Positions 17,199 through 24,831 of a stretch of 64,000 nt of DNA are shown piece by piece. A program made the position numbers and the translations under genes. Positions within the stretch are counted from its first letter, which is position 1. The number at the start of each line of letters is the position of its first letter. Location: positions 1 through 64,000 of the forward strand of contig NZ_JAQSDK010000003.1 of the NCBI RefSeq assembly GCF_029945885.1, written 5' to 3'. Source of the DNA: Brevundimonas sp. (GTDB lineage: Bacteria; Pseudomonadota; Alphaproteobacteria; Caulobacterales; Caulobacteraceae). The notes below the pieces were generated by a model, which saw nothing but the letters and a program-made list of their open reading frames with translations, did not search any database and was not told where the DNA came from.

Positions 17199-18122
17199 AT
17201 GAATTTCGCGAACCGGACCATCCCGCTGGCCTTGGGCGAACGTCGTGTCCTGCATCCGGGACCGCTGCGCTGGCTGCGGGCCCTCGGCTGGATGGTGCTG
17301 CTGTTCGTGGTGGTGGCGGTGCCCGCCTATTCGGCGATCGGTGCCCTGACGGCCGTGCTGCCCGAGGGGGCGGTCACCAGCCTGATCGCCAATGCCTCCG
17401 GGGCGGTCATCAGCCTGGTTCTGTACGCTCTGCTGGTCTGGGGCGGGGAGGCCCGCCGCCCCACGGAACTGGGCCTGCGGGCCGCGCCGGTCGAGCTGAT
17501 CACCGGCCTGGTCATCGGTGCCGCCATGTTCGCGACGGTCATGGGTCTGATGGCGGTGTTCGGCCTGTATGATTTCGTCTGGAAGGGTGCGGCCACGATC
17601 TGGGAGCTCCTGGGTTTCACCATCCAGTCCGGTGTCGTCGAGGAGGTCCTGACCCGCGCCATCATCCTGAGACTGGTGTGGCGGGCGTTCGGGCCATGGG
17701 CGGCCTTTGCGGTTTCCGCGGCCCTGTTCGGGGCCCTGCATCTGTCCAATCCCAACGCCACCCCGTTCGCGGCCCTGTGTATCGCCGTCGAGGCGGGGAT
17801 CATGCTGGGAGCCTTCTACGCCCTGACCGGTCGCATCTGGGTGTCGATCGGTGTCCATGCGGCATGGAATTTCACCCAGGGCTATCTGTTCGGGGCCGCC
17901 GTCTCCGGCACAGATTTCGGACCGTCCCTGGCGACCAGCACCGCACGGGGTGGCTTCCACCCCTGGCTGACCGGCGGGGCCTTCGGCCCTGAGGCCTCGG
18001 TGCCGGGCCTCCTCGTCGGCACGCTTGTCGGGGTCGGGGTGCTGTGGCTGGCGTGGAAGGCCGGCCGCTTCACGCGGCCGGTAGGCCCGGAGGGACTCGA
18101 ACCCCCAACCAGACCGTTATGA
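17199..18122 (+). CDS. CPBP-family intramembrane metalloprotease
   Basis: 307 residues with about eight hydrophobic segments. The three CPBP/Abi motifs are present in order: EExxxR-like VVEEVLTRAI, FxxxH in ALFGALHLSNPN, and HxxxN/B in VGVHAAWNFTQG. Members are Rce1-like membrane proteases whose substrates are mostly unknown. The start at 17199 follows ACGGAGCC. The C-terminus is odd: the last 13-14 residues (PVGPEGLEPPTRPL) are the antisense translation of a tRNA gene, and the TGA stop at 18120-18122 overlaps the antisense of the tRNA anticodon. The true domain ends before that, so the tail is probably acquired readthrough. Confidence 0.85.
   Translation: MNFANRTIPLALGERRVLHPGPLRWLRALGWMVLLFVVVAVPAYSAIGALTAVLPEGAVTSLIANASGAVISLVLYALLVWGGEARRPTELGLRAAPVELITGLVIGAAMFATVMGLMAVFGLYDFVWKGAATIWELLGFTIQSGVVEEVLTRAIILRLVWRAFGPWAAFAVSAALFGALHLSNPNATPFAALCIAVEAGIMLGAFYALTGRIWVSIGVHAAWNFTQGYLFGAAVSGTDFGPSLATSTARGGFHPWLTGGAFGPEASVPGLLVGTLVGVGVLWLAWKAGRFTRPVGPEGLEPPTRPL
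18061..18081 (-). terminator. Hairpin at the 3' end of the tRNA gene
   Basis: A perfect 8-bp stem CCGGCCGC / GCGGCCGG with a 5-base loop, directly after the tRNA 3' end when read on the minus strand. It has no T tract, so it may act as a processing or weak termination signal. It lies inside the CPBP coding region of the other strand. Confidence 0.5.
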
Positions 18123-18154
18123 GCGGTCGGCTCTAACCATTGAGCTACGGGCCC
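18082..18154 (-). tRNA. tRNA with CAU anticodon, probably tRNA-Ile2
   Basis: A cloverleaf can be drawn on the minus strand. The acceptor is GGGCCCG with CGGGCCT (a G-U pair at position 1-72), the D arm is AGCTCAATGGTTAGAGC, the anticodon stem is GACCG / CGGTC with loop CTCATAA, and the T arm contains GGTTCGAGTCC. The anticodon is CAT. The short D loop and the stem pattern resemble the ileX type, in which lysidine at C34 makes it read AUA, rather than elongator Met; this is a judgement. The CCA end is not encoded (CCG follows A73). The anticodon arm overlaps the 3' end of the CPBP gene in antisense. Confidence 0.93.
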
Positions 18155-18356
18155 GCCGAGGGCGGTGATCTCGCCTAGCAGGCGGTCGCTCCGCTTGCCA
18201 AGGGTCATGGTGATGCGGCCGGTGCCGGATATTTCAGGCGATGAATGGAACCTGCCACCGGGGCCGGGGCGTTGTTCAGGGACCAACCGCCAAGGTTCCG
18301 CCACGACCCGACGACATCGTCCGGGTCCCGTTGCCTGTTTACCGGAGACCGAACCC

Positions 18357-19106
18357 ATGATCCGATCCGTCCGAACCCTTTCCCTGGGGGCCGTTCTCCT
18401 GGCCGCCAGTGCCCTGACCGCGCCCGCCGCCTTCGCCCAGGAGGCCCCGATGGCCGGCATGCATATGATGCAGGCCCCGCCGTCGCTGAACCTGTCCGCC
18501 TATGGCGAGGTAAGGATGGCCCCGGACATGGCCACGATCAGCTTCGGTGTCGTCACCGAGGCCCCGACCGCCGCCGCGGCCATGCGGCAGAACGCGTCGC
18601 GGATGACCGAGGTCATGGCCGCCCTGCGCCGGGCGGGGATCGCCGAGCGCGATGTCCAGACCTCGGGTCTGAACCTGTCGGCCCAGTATGACTATGTCCA
18701 GAACCAGCCGCCCAAACTGCGTGGCTACCAGGCCAGCAACCGGGTTACGGTGACCATCAACGACCTGTCGAAGGTCGGCACGACCGCGGACGCCGTGGTG
18801 GCCGCCGGCGTGAACCAGATCGACGGTATCGGCTTCGGTCTTCAGGATTCCAGTGCCGCCGAGGACCGGGCCCGCCAGCTGGCAGTGCGCGCGCTGCAGG
18901 CCAGGGCGGCACTCTATTCGCAGGCCCTCGGTGTGCCGCTGGGCGGGATTCGCTCGCTGACGGAGTCGGGCGGTTACAGCCCGCGGCCGCCGTCACCCAT
19001 GTATGCCCGCGCCGAAATGTCGATGGACGCCGCCGCGACGCCGGTCGCTGCCGGGGAGCTGACGGTGCGGATCGACATCAGCGGGGTCTACGACCTGGCC
19101 CGATGA
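18357..19106 (+). CDS. SIMPL (DUF541) domain periplasmic protein
   Basis: 249 residues. The signal peptide MIRSVRTLSLGAVLLAASALT...AFAQ is cleaved near residue 28, followed by a Met-rich patch (MAGMHMMQ). The rest matches the SIMPL/DUF541 family: SLNLSAYGEVRMAPDMATISFGV at its start, RDVQTSGLNLSAQYDY in the middle and a beta-rich C-terminus ELTVRIDISGVYDL. Relatives are periplasmic or surface proteins linked to oxidative stress, but their activity is not established. The start at 18357 begins the signal peptide; the reading frame is open upstream over the tRNA promoter region and is not used. A strong hairpin follows the stop. Confidence 0.88.
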   Translation: MIRSVRTLSLGAVLLAASALTAPAAFAQEAPMAGMHMMQAPPSLNLSAYGEVRMAPDMATISFGVVTEAPTAAAAMRQNASRMTEVMAALRRAGIAERDVQTSGLNLSAQYDYVQNQPPKLRGYQASNRVTVTINDLSKVGTTADAVVAAGVNQIDGIGFGLQDSSAAEDRARQLAVRALQARAALYSQALGVPLGGIRSLTESGGYSPRPPSPMYARAEMSMDAAATPVAAGELTVRIDISGVYDLAR

Positions 19107-19111
19107 GGTCG

Positions 19112-19139
19112 CCGGGCCCGCCGTTATCGGCGGGCCCGG
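19112..19139 (+). terminator. Strong GC hairpin, possible terminator
   Basis: A perfect 12-bp stem CCGGGCCCGCCG / CGGCGGGCCCGG with a TTAT loop, six bases after the SIMPL gene stop. The following bases are TTCGTTCG, so there is no real T tract. It probably ends the SIMPL transcript before sppA. Confidence 0.6.
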
Positions 19140-19242
19140 TTCGTTCGCCTCCTACAAGACGTTCATTTGACGCGAACGCCTGCCCCACTATGGTCGCGTC
19201 AGGCCGCTTTCTGGCCCGCCCCGTCAGGACTTGCCGACCTTC

Positions 19243-21024
19243 ATGAAACAGTTTTTCCTGACCGTGCTGGGTGTTTTCCTCGGCCTGATCCTGTTTGTCG
19301 TCGTGGTGCCGATCGTGCTGATCACGGCGGCGGTATCCTCGGCCTCCTCGGCCCCGGTGACCGCGTCCAACACGGTCCTGGAGCTGGACCTGCGCGACGG
19401 CCTGTCGGACCAGGATCCGATCAATCCGTTCGCCGCCTTCGGCGGCTCGGGCCTGTCCGTCATGCAGGTCGTCGACACCCTGGCCCAGGCCGGGGAGGAC
19501 CGGCATGTGAAGGCCCTTCTGATCCGCCTGCCCGAAGCGGGCATGACCCCCGCCGCCGCGGATGAGGTGCGTCAGGCCGTGCGACGCTTCCGCGCTACGG
19601 GCAAGGTCGTGATCGCCCACAGCCAGGGCTTCCAGCCGGTCGGCACCACCATTTCCAGCTATATGGTCGGGGCTTCGGCCTCTGAACTGTGGATGCAGAA
19701 CACCGCCAGCTTCCAGCTGACGGGCTTTTCCGCCGACCAGATCTTCCTCGGTCGCGCATTCGACAAATATGGCGTCAACGCCCAGTTCGAACAGCGCTAC
19801 GAGTACAAGAACGCCGTCAACGAATACACCCAGAGCGACTTCACCCCGGCCCATCGCGAGGCGATGACGGCGTGGATGACCTCGATCTACACCAGCGCCA
19901 TCGCCAATGCGGCCAGTGACCGCAAGGTCACGCCGGCCGCCCTGCGGGCGACGATCGAGGGCGGCCCCTGGTCGGCGGCCCAGGCCCTGCAGCACAAGCT
20001 GGTCGACAAGATCGGCCAGGTCGAGGAGGCCGAGGCCGAGATCAGACGTCGGGCCGGGCGCAATGCGGTTCTGGTCGAGTTCGCGGACTATGCCTCGGCG
20101 CATGGCCAGCGCGACGGCTCGGGCCGCAACGCGATCGCCATCGTCGGCGGCGAGGGGGCCATCCTGACCGGCACGGGCAGCGGCGGCGGTTTCGGCGGCG
20201 GCTCGTCGATCCGCTCCGACGATCTGGCCGGGGCCCTCTATGAAGCGATCGAGGACAAGGACGTGAAGGCCATCGTCTTCCGGGTGTCCTCGCCCGGCGG
20301 CTCGCCGGAGGCCTCGGAGCAGATTCTCGCGGCGGTCCGTGCGGCCAGGGCGGCCGGCAAGCCGGTGGTCGTCTCCATGGGGGCCTATGCGGCCTCGGGT
20401 GGCTACTGGATCAGTTCGGAAGCCGATTACATCGTGGCCCAGCCCTCGACCCTGACCGGCTCGATCGGCGTGTTCGGCGGAAAATTCGTGCTGGCCAATG
20501 CGCTCGGCCGATTCGGCGTCGATATCCGCGACCTGTCGGTCGGCGGAGACTATGCCGACGCCTTCTCGCCGGCCCGGCCCTTCACCGCCTCGCAGCGGGC
20601 AGCCTACTCGTCCTCGATCGACCGGACCTATGAAGAGTTCATCGCCCGGGTCGCCGAGGGGCGTCACCTGACTCCGGCCCGGGTCCGCGAAATCGCCCGC
20701 GGCCGCGTCTGGACCGGACGGCAGGCCAAGGAACTGGGCCTGGTCGATGAACTGGGCGGGCTGCATGAGGCCATCGTCCAGGCCCGTCGCCTTGCCGAAA
20801 TCCCGGCCGATGAATCGGTTCGCTTCAAACATTATCCGACGCCGGAATCGCCGTGGGAGGCCCTGTCCAGTGCGTTTGGCGTCTCGAGCGAGGCGGCGCG
20901 GGTGCTGGTCGGGATCGGTGGCGTCATGGCGGATCCGCAGGCCCGGGTCGTGCTGCAGCGGATCGAGGCCGACCGTATGCGCAGCAGCGGGGCCTCGGTC
21001 CTGGCCGAGCAGCCCCTGCACTGA
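19243..21024 (+). CDS. sppA: Signal peptide peptidase SppA, 67-kDa type
   Basis: 593 residues, the tandem-domain SppA form. One N-terminal membrane helix (FFLTVLGVFLGLILFVVVVPIV) anchors it to the inner membrane with the protease in the periplasm. The N-terminal half carries the Lys general base region (YEYKNAVNEYT) and the C-terminal half the nucleophile Ser in GAYAASGGYWIS; both are needed in the E. coli enzyme. The fold is crotonase-like (FRVSSPGGSPEAS, TLTGSIGVFGGKF). It degrades cleaved signal peptides. The ATG at 19243 is chosen; a TTG at 19231 in the same frame would add four residues and has AGGA close by. Confidence 0.95.
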   Translation: MKQFFLTVLGVFLGLILFVVVVPIVLITAAVSSASSAPVTASNTVLELDLRDGLSDQDPINPFAAFGGSGLSVMQVVDTLAQAGEDRHVKALLIRLPEAGMTPAAADEVRQAVRRFRATGKVVIAHSQGFQPVGTTISSYMVGASASELWMQNTASFQLTGFSADQIFLGRAFDKYGVNAQFEQRYEYKNAVNEYTQSDFTPAHREAMTAWMTSIYTSAIANAASDRKVTPAALRATIEGGPWSAAQALQHKLVDKIGQVEEAEAEIRRRAGRNAVLVEFADYASAHGQRDGSGRNAIAIVGGEGAILTGTGSGGGFGGGSSIRSDDLAGALYEAIEDKDVKAIVFRVSSPGGSPEASEQILAAVRAARAAGKPVVVSMGAYAASGGYWISSEADYIVAQPSTLTGSIGVFGGKFVLANALGRFGVDIRDLSVGGDYADAFSPARPFTASQRAAYSSSIDRTYEEFIARVAEGRHLTPARVREIARGRVWTGRQAKELGLVDELGGLHEAIVQARRLAEIPADESVRFKHYPTPESPWEALSSAFGVSSEAARVLVGIGGVMADPQARVVLQRIEADRMRSSGASVLAEQPLH

Positions 21025-21165
21025 GACCATCGGGATTCGACCGGGCACGGCGGGTCGGCGTGGGGATGCACACTCGCCTGTGACCGTGCCTTCCATTGAC
21101 CCGGAGGCCATATCGACCGACATTGCGCCTCCGACGCTCCCCGGGGTGTTTCAAAAGGCCGTTCG

Positions 21166-21486
21166 ATGATCGAGACCGATCGCTTCATCCCCTCGGGGGC
21201 TGCATCCCGTCGGCGGGCCCCGGGCCTGCTGGCCCCTGTGGTGTGGCTGTGCGGTCTGATCGCCACCCTGGCGGCCATGACGGTCGGAGCGATTCTGGCG
21301 GTGTTCACGGCCGTGGCCGTGGCCGTGATCGCGGTCTTCGGGACGATCCTGATCTTCCTCGCCGGCCTGGCCATTCGCGCCCGCCGCCGTTTCGGCGGCC
21401 GCAGCCGTCGCAGCGATGATGTGATCGAGGCCCGCAAGGTCGACGGGGAATGGGTCGCCTACGGCTGGGAACGCCAGGGCCGATAA
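21166..21486 (+). CDS. Small two-helix membrane protein
   Basis: 106 residues, family not recognised. A basic N-terminal segment (SGAASRRRAPG) is followed by two hydrophobic helices (VVWLCGLIATLAAMTVGAIL and AVAVAVIAVFGTILIFLAGLAI), an arginine-rich stretch (RARRRFGGRSRRS) and an acidic/aromatic tail (GEWVAYGWERQGR). The arginine cluster suggests a cytoplasmic C-terminus. It lies nine bases before the amidase gene and is probably cotranscribed with it, so a peptidoglycan-related role is possible but unproven. Confidence 0.6.
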   Translation: MIETDRFIPSGAASRRRAPGLLAPVVWLCGLIATLAAMTVGAILAVFTAVAVAVIAVFGTILIFLAGLAIRARRRFGGRSRRSDDVIEARKVDGEWVAYGWERQGR

Positions 21487-21495
21487 GCCCGCGCC

Positions 21496-22260
21496 ATGCT
21501 CGAGATTACCGACGCGCCGTCCCCCAATTTTGACAGCCGACGCGCCCCGCCGGACCTGTTGGTCCTGCACTACACCGGTATGCAGACCGCCGAAGGGGCC
21601 GTGGCCCGCCTGCGCGATCCGTCGGCCGCAGTCTCGGCCCACTATGTCGTTGAGGAGGGCGGCCGGATTCTGAGGCTGGTGCCCGAGGAGCGCCGGGCCT
21701 GGCACGCCGGCAAGGGCGAATGGCAGGGCGAGACCGACTGCAATGCCGCCTCGATCGGTATCGAGATCGTCAATCCCGGCCATGAGTTCGGCTACCGCCC
21801 CTTTCCCGACATCCAGATTGCCGCCGTGACCGCCCTGGTCGCCGACGTCCGCTCGCGCTGGACCATCCCCGACGCCCGTATCATCGCCCATTCGGACCTG
21901 GCCCCCGCGCGCAAGCAGGACCCGGGCGAGCTGTTCCCGTGGAAGGCCCTGGCCGCCGCCGGCCACGGCCTGTGGTTCGAACCGGCCCCCGAGCGGATAT
22001 CCGCCCTGGGTCCGGCCCTGGCGATCGGGGATGAGGGGCTGGGCGTCATCGTCATGCGGGCCGGCCTGCACCGGCTCGGCTACGGCCTGACCCCCGGCGG
22101 CAGCTATGATGACGATACCCGGCTGACCGTCGAGGCCTTCCAGCGTCACTGGCGGCCCGCCCGCGTCGACGGCGTCGCGGACGGCGAGACGCGGGCGACC
22201 CTGATGGGCGTGCTTCAGTTGGCGACGGTCGAGAGTCCGACGGGCGTGCTCGACAGCTGA
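21496..22260 (+). CDS. AmpD/PGRP-type N-acetylmuramoyl-L-alanine amidase
   Basis: 254 residues. The amidase_2 domain fills about residues 15-165: zinc His in LVLHYTG, substrate region SAHYVVEEGG, RAWHAGKGEWQG, SIGIEIVN, the second zinc His in IIAHSDLAPARKQDPG and the Asp of the same block as third ligand. A peptidoglycan-binding domain follows (about 185-245: LHRLGYGLTPGGSYDDDTRLTVEAFQRHW). No signal peptide is visible, so it may act in the cytoplasm on imported anhydro-muropeptides as AmpD does, or be exported in another way. It lies directly upstream of rnpB, which leads into the dcw cluster. Confidence 0.9.
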   Translation: MLEITDAPSPNFDSRRAPPDLLVLHYTGMQTAEGAVARLRDPSAAVSAHYVVEEGGRILRLVPEERRAWHAGKGEWQGETDCNAASIGIEIVNPGHEFGYRPFPDIQIAAVTALVADVRSRWTIPDARIIAHSDLAPARKQDPGELFPWKALAAAGHGLWFEPAPERISALGPALAIGDEGLGVIVMRAGLHRLGYGLTPGGSYDDDTRLTVEAFQRHWRPARVDGVADGETRATLMGVLQLATVESPTGVLDS

Positions 22261-22296
22261 TTGACCTGCGGGGGTGAAACGCCCATCTGTCCCCTC

Positions 22297-22687
22297 GTCA
22301 GACGGCCGGGCGGTCGCGGCGGGAGCTTGCTCCTGTCGAGGAAAGTCCGGGCTCCACGGTGAAAAGGCGGCGGGTAATGCCCGCCCGGGGTGACCCGAGG
22401 GATAGCGCCACAGAAAGCAAACCTCCGGACCTGCGGGACCGGTAAGGGTGAAAGGGTGGGGTAAGAGCCCACCGCGTCTCTGGTAACAGCGACGGCATGG
22501 CAAGCCCCGCCTGGAGCAAGACCGAATAGGGATGTCGCGCGGTTTCGGCCGCAGGGTTCACCGCCCGAGGCATCCGGGTAGGTCGCGAGAACCGTCCGGC
22601 AACGGGCGGTCCAGAGGAATGATCGTCACCCGACGTCCGGCTTCGGCCGGGCCAAGGGGACAGAACCCGGCTTACAGGCCGTCTGAC
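22297..22687 (+). ncRNA. rnpB: RNase P RNA, bacterial class A
   Basis: 391 bases. The conserved cores are present: GAGGAAAGTCCGGGCTCC near the 5' end, ACAGAAAGCAAACC-like region GCCACAGAAAGCAAACC, GGTAAGGGTGAAAGGGTG, GTAAGAGCCCACCG, and AGAGGAATGATCGTCACC with GACAGAACCCGGCTTA towards the 3' end. The ends were set by P1: GTCAGACGGCC at 22297-22307 pairs with GGCCGTCTGAC ending at 22687. This is the catalytic RNA that matures tRNA 5' ends. It lies between the amidase gene and the mraZ control region, and no clear terminator follows. Confidence 0.97.
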
Positions 22688-22860
22688 ATTTTCCCTTCGC
22701 ATCGACTGGGGCCGAGGCCGGGCCGTTAACACACCGCTCTCCCGACGGGGGCATTCTCTGTCCACAGGGTGTTTATACTTGGTGTGTTCTGTGTATGTTC
22801 CCAATTTCTGCGCACGATGCTGTCTGCCGTGACCGAACTTGGTTAAAAAGCGTCAACTAA

Positions 22861-22895
22861 TCCCATTGAGGCCCATCTGATCCCATGCTATCCCA
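22861..22895 (-). promoter_or_regulatory. Putative MraZ operator: four TGGG repeats
   Basis: Read on the minus strand, TGGGA, TGGGA, TGGGC and TGGGA occur at exact 10-bp intervals (22891-22895, 22881-22885, 22871-22875, 22861-22865). MraZ of E. coli binds TGGGN repeats separated by five bases upstream of its own gene and represses the cluster. Here the block lies 85-119 bases upstream of the mraZ start, so autoregulation is likely. Confidence 0.75.
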
Positions 22896-22951
22896 ATGGC
22901 ATGATTTGGGGCTGAGCGACGTCGCATAGGGCACGTCACGGATTTCAGGGG

Positions 22952-22967
22952 CGGACCTAAGGGTCCG
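22952..22967 (+). promoter_or_regulatory. Short hairpin just upstream of the mraZ RBS
   Basis: CGGACC-TAAG-GGTCCG forms a perfect 6-bp stem ending 12 bases before the GTG start of mraZ; the purine-rich AGGGCAGG between them is the likely RBS. The hairpin could influence access to it. Function is inference. Confidence 0.3.
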
Positions 22968-22979
22968 ATAGGGCAGGGC

Positions 22980-23450
22980 GTGTTTCTCTCGACCTTCGAG
23001 AAGCAGCTGGACGGCAAGCGCCGTCTCTTGATCCCCCAGGAATTCCGCACGGCCGAAAACGGCGCGGAACACGGCGTCTTCTGCTTCCCTTCCATTGAAG
23101 CCGACTGCCTCGAGGCCGGTGGTGACCGGCTGTTCGCCGAATACCGGGGCGTGATCGAGAGCCTGCCGTTCGGCGACCCGTACCGCTCGGCCCTGGAGGC
23201 CGCGATCTACGGCGAGCAGAAGGCCCTGGCCTATGACTCCGGCGGCCGTATCACCCTGCCGGAATCCCTGTGCGCCGAGGCCGAGCTGTCCGAGGCGGTC
23301 GTTCTCTACGGGGTCGGCGACCGGTTCCAGATCTGGGCCCGCGACAAATGGGAAGCGCACCGGGCCGAACAACGTCGCGCGGCGCGCGACGGCCTGGCCC
23401 AGTTCGGCGAAATGCGGCGTCAGGCGATCAAGCCGGGCGGTGCCGGATGA
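22980..23450 (+). CDS. mraZ: Transcriptional regulator MraZ
   Basis: 156 residues with two SpoVT/AbrB-like half-domains: [22 protein letters not shown] at the start and [22 protein letters not shown] in the middle, each with the DxKGR-like turn. MraZ represses the dcw operon. The start is GTG at 22980, the only one matching family N-termini, with AGGGCAGG upstream. The C-terminus is extended and basic/helical ([22 protein letters not shown]), as in other alphaproteobacteria. The stop overlaps the rsmH start as ATGA. The four TGGG repeats upstream are its probable binding site. Confidence 0.95.
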   Translation: MFLSTFEKQLDGKRRLLIPQEFRTAENGAEHGVFCFPSIEADCLEAGGDRLFAEYRGVIESLPFGDPYRSALEAAIYGEQKALAYDSGGRITLPESLCAEAELSEAVVLYGVGDRFQIWARDKWEAHRAEQRRAARDGLAQFGEMRRQAIKPGGAG

Positions 23451-24400
23451 GCGCGCCGCACGCCCCCGTCCTGATCGACCAGGTCATTGCCGCCCTGGCT
23501 CCGGTGCCCGGCGATGTGATCATCGACGCCACCTTCGGGGCCGGCGGTTATACGCGGGCCATCCTGGCCACCGGGGCCGAGGTGATCGCCCTCGATCGTG
23601 ATCCGACGGTCCAGCCCTATGCCGAGGCGGTCGCCAACGACTATCCGGGCCAGTTCACCCTGGTGCGCACCCCCTTTTCGGGCCTGGCTGCCGCCTTCGC
23701 CGACAGTGGTCGCGACCGGCTCGACGGGGTGGTCTTCGATATCGGTGTCTCGTCGATGCAGCTGGACCAGGCCGAGCGCGGCTTCTCCTTCATGCGTGAC
23801 GGGCCGCTGGACATGCGGATGGGCGATGAGGGCGAGACGGCCGCCGACATCGTCAACACCTGGGATCACGGGCCGATGGCCCATATCTTCAAACTGTACG
23901 GCGACGAGCGTCAGTCGGGCCGGGTCGCCACCGCCATCCTGCGCCGCCGCGTCGAACAGCCGTTCGAACGCACGCTGGATCTCGCCGCCGTGGTCGAAAA
24001 GGCGCTGGGCGGTCGTCGCGGCGCGCCGATCCATCCGGCCACCCGTGTGTTCCAGGCCCTGCGTATCGCCGTCAATGACGAGCTGGGCGAGTTGCGGGCC
24101 GGGCTCGAGGCGGCCGAGGCCTGCCTGTCCCCCGGCGGCCGTCTGGTGGTGGTGACCTTCCATTCGCTGGAGGACCGGATCGTCAAGGCCTTCCTGACCG
24201 AGCGGACCGGCAATGCCCCCGGCGGCTCGCGGCACGCCCCGGTGGCGATCGAGACCCGCAAGCCCAGCTTCACCCTGCAGTTCAAGGGCGCGCACGAGGC
24301 CGACCAGTACGAGCTGGACGCCAACCCCCGGGCCCGTTCGGCCAAGCTGCGCGCCGCCGTCCGGACTGATGCCGCCCCGTGGGGAGGGATTGCCGCATGA
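23447..24400 (+). CDS. rsmH: 16S rRNA (cytosine-1402-N4)-methyltransferase
   Basis: 317 residues, the standard length. SAM-binding motifs are [15 protein letters not shown] and VIALDRDP; family blocks are [40 protein letters not shown] and [13 protein letters not shown], with the C-terminal RSAKLRAA. The enzyme methylates C1402 in the decoding centre of 16S rRNA. Its place as the second dcw gene after mraZ is conserved. Both ends overlap neighbours by four bases (ATGA with mraZ and with ftsL), which fixes the start at 23447. Confidence 0.97.
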   Translation: MSAPHAPVLIDQVIAALAPVPGDVIIDATFGAGGYTRAILATGAEVIALDRDPTVQPYAEAVANDYPGQFTLVRTPFSGLAAAFADSGRDRLDGVVFDIGVSSMQLDQAERGFSFMRDGPLDMRMGDEGETAADIVNTWDHGPMAHIFKLYGDERQSGRVATAILRRRVEQPFERTLDLAAVVEKALGGRRGAPIHPATRVFQALRIAVNDELGELRAGLEAAEACLSPGGRLVVVTFHSLEDRIVKAFLTERTGNAPGGSRHAPVAIETRKPSFTLQFKGAHEADQYELDANPRARSAKLRAAVRTDAAPWGGIAA

Positions 24401-24831
24401 CGATGTGGACCGCCCCCCGCAACGGCCTGCAGCGTCTGTTTGACTGGAAGGTCCAGGGCGTTCGCTGGGTCGAGATCATCGGCGTGCTGCTGGTCGCGAT
24501 CATGATTTTCTCGGTCTATGTGGCCAAGGCTGGCGCGGCCCGTGAGGGCGTGCGCATCAGCGAGCTGGAGCGGCAGATCGACGACAACGGCGAGCGGGTG
24601 CGGCTGTTGCGGGCCGAGGTCGCCCGGCTGGAGCAGCCCGGCCGGCTCGAGGCCCTGTCGCGCAGCGCCGGTCTGGCTCCGGTCGACGTTCATCGCCGCA
24701 AGGACGAGGGGGCCCTGGCCGCGATCGCGCCGATCCCCGAGCCCCGCCCCGTCATCGTCGCGCCGACGACGGCCGCGTCTGTCGAGGCCGCCGCCGCCGA
24801 AGCCCCTGAGGGCCCGGAGGACGGTCGATGA
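24397..24831 (+). CDS. ftsL: Cell division protein FtsL
   Basis: 144 residues. A short cytoplasmic N-terminus, one membrane helix ([21 protein letters not shown], about 26-46), then a periplasmic leucine-zipper-like coiled coil ([36 protein letters not shown]), the FtsL pattern, with an Ala/Pro-rich tail. FtsL joins FtsB and FtsQ and activates FtsW-FtsI. The sequence is poorly conserved in this family, so the position between rsmH and ftsI and the topology carry the call. It overlaps both neighbours by ATGA. Confidence 0.93.
   Translation: MTMWTAPRNGLQRLFDWKVQGVRWVEIIGVLLVAIMIFSVYVAKAGAAREGVRISELERQIDDNGERVRLLRAEVARLEQPGRLEALSRSAGLAPVDVHRRKDEGALAAIAPIPEPRPVIVAPTTAASVEAAAAEAPEGPEDGR

Noticed and set aside
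18357..19106. A longer SIMPL protein starting near 18165
   Set aside because: The extra N-terminal residues lie before a clear signal peptide and would cover the tRNA 5' flank; the start at 18357 is preferred.
22688..22860. A small ORF between rnpB and mraZ
   Set aside because: Open frames here overlap the rnpB RNA or are antisense to it, without RBS or similarity; the region is taken as mraZ promoter and leader DNA.
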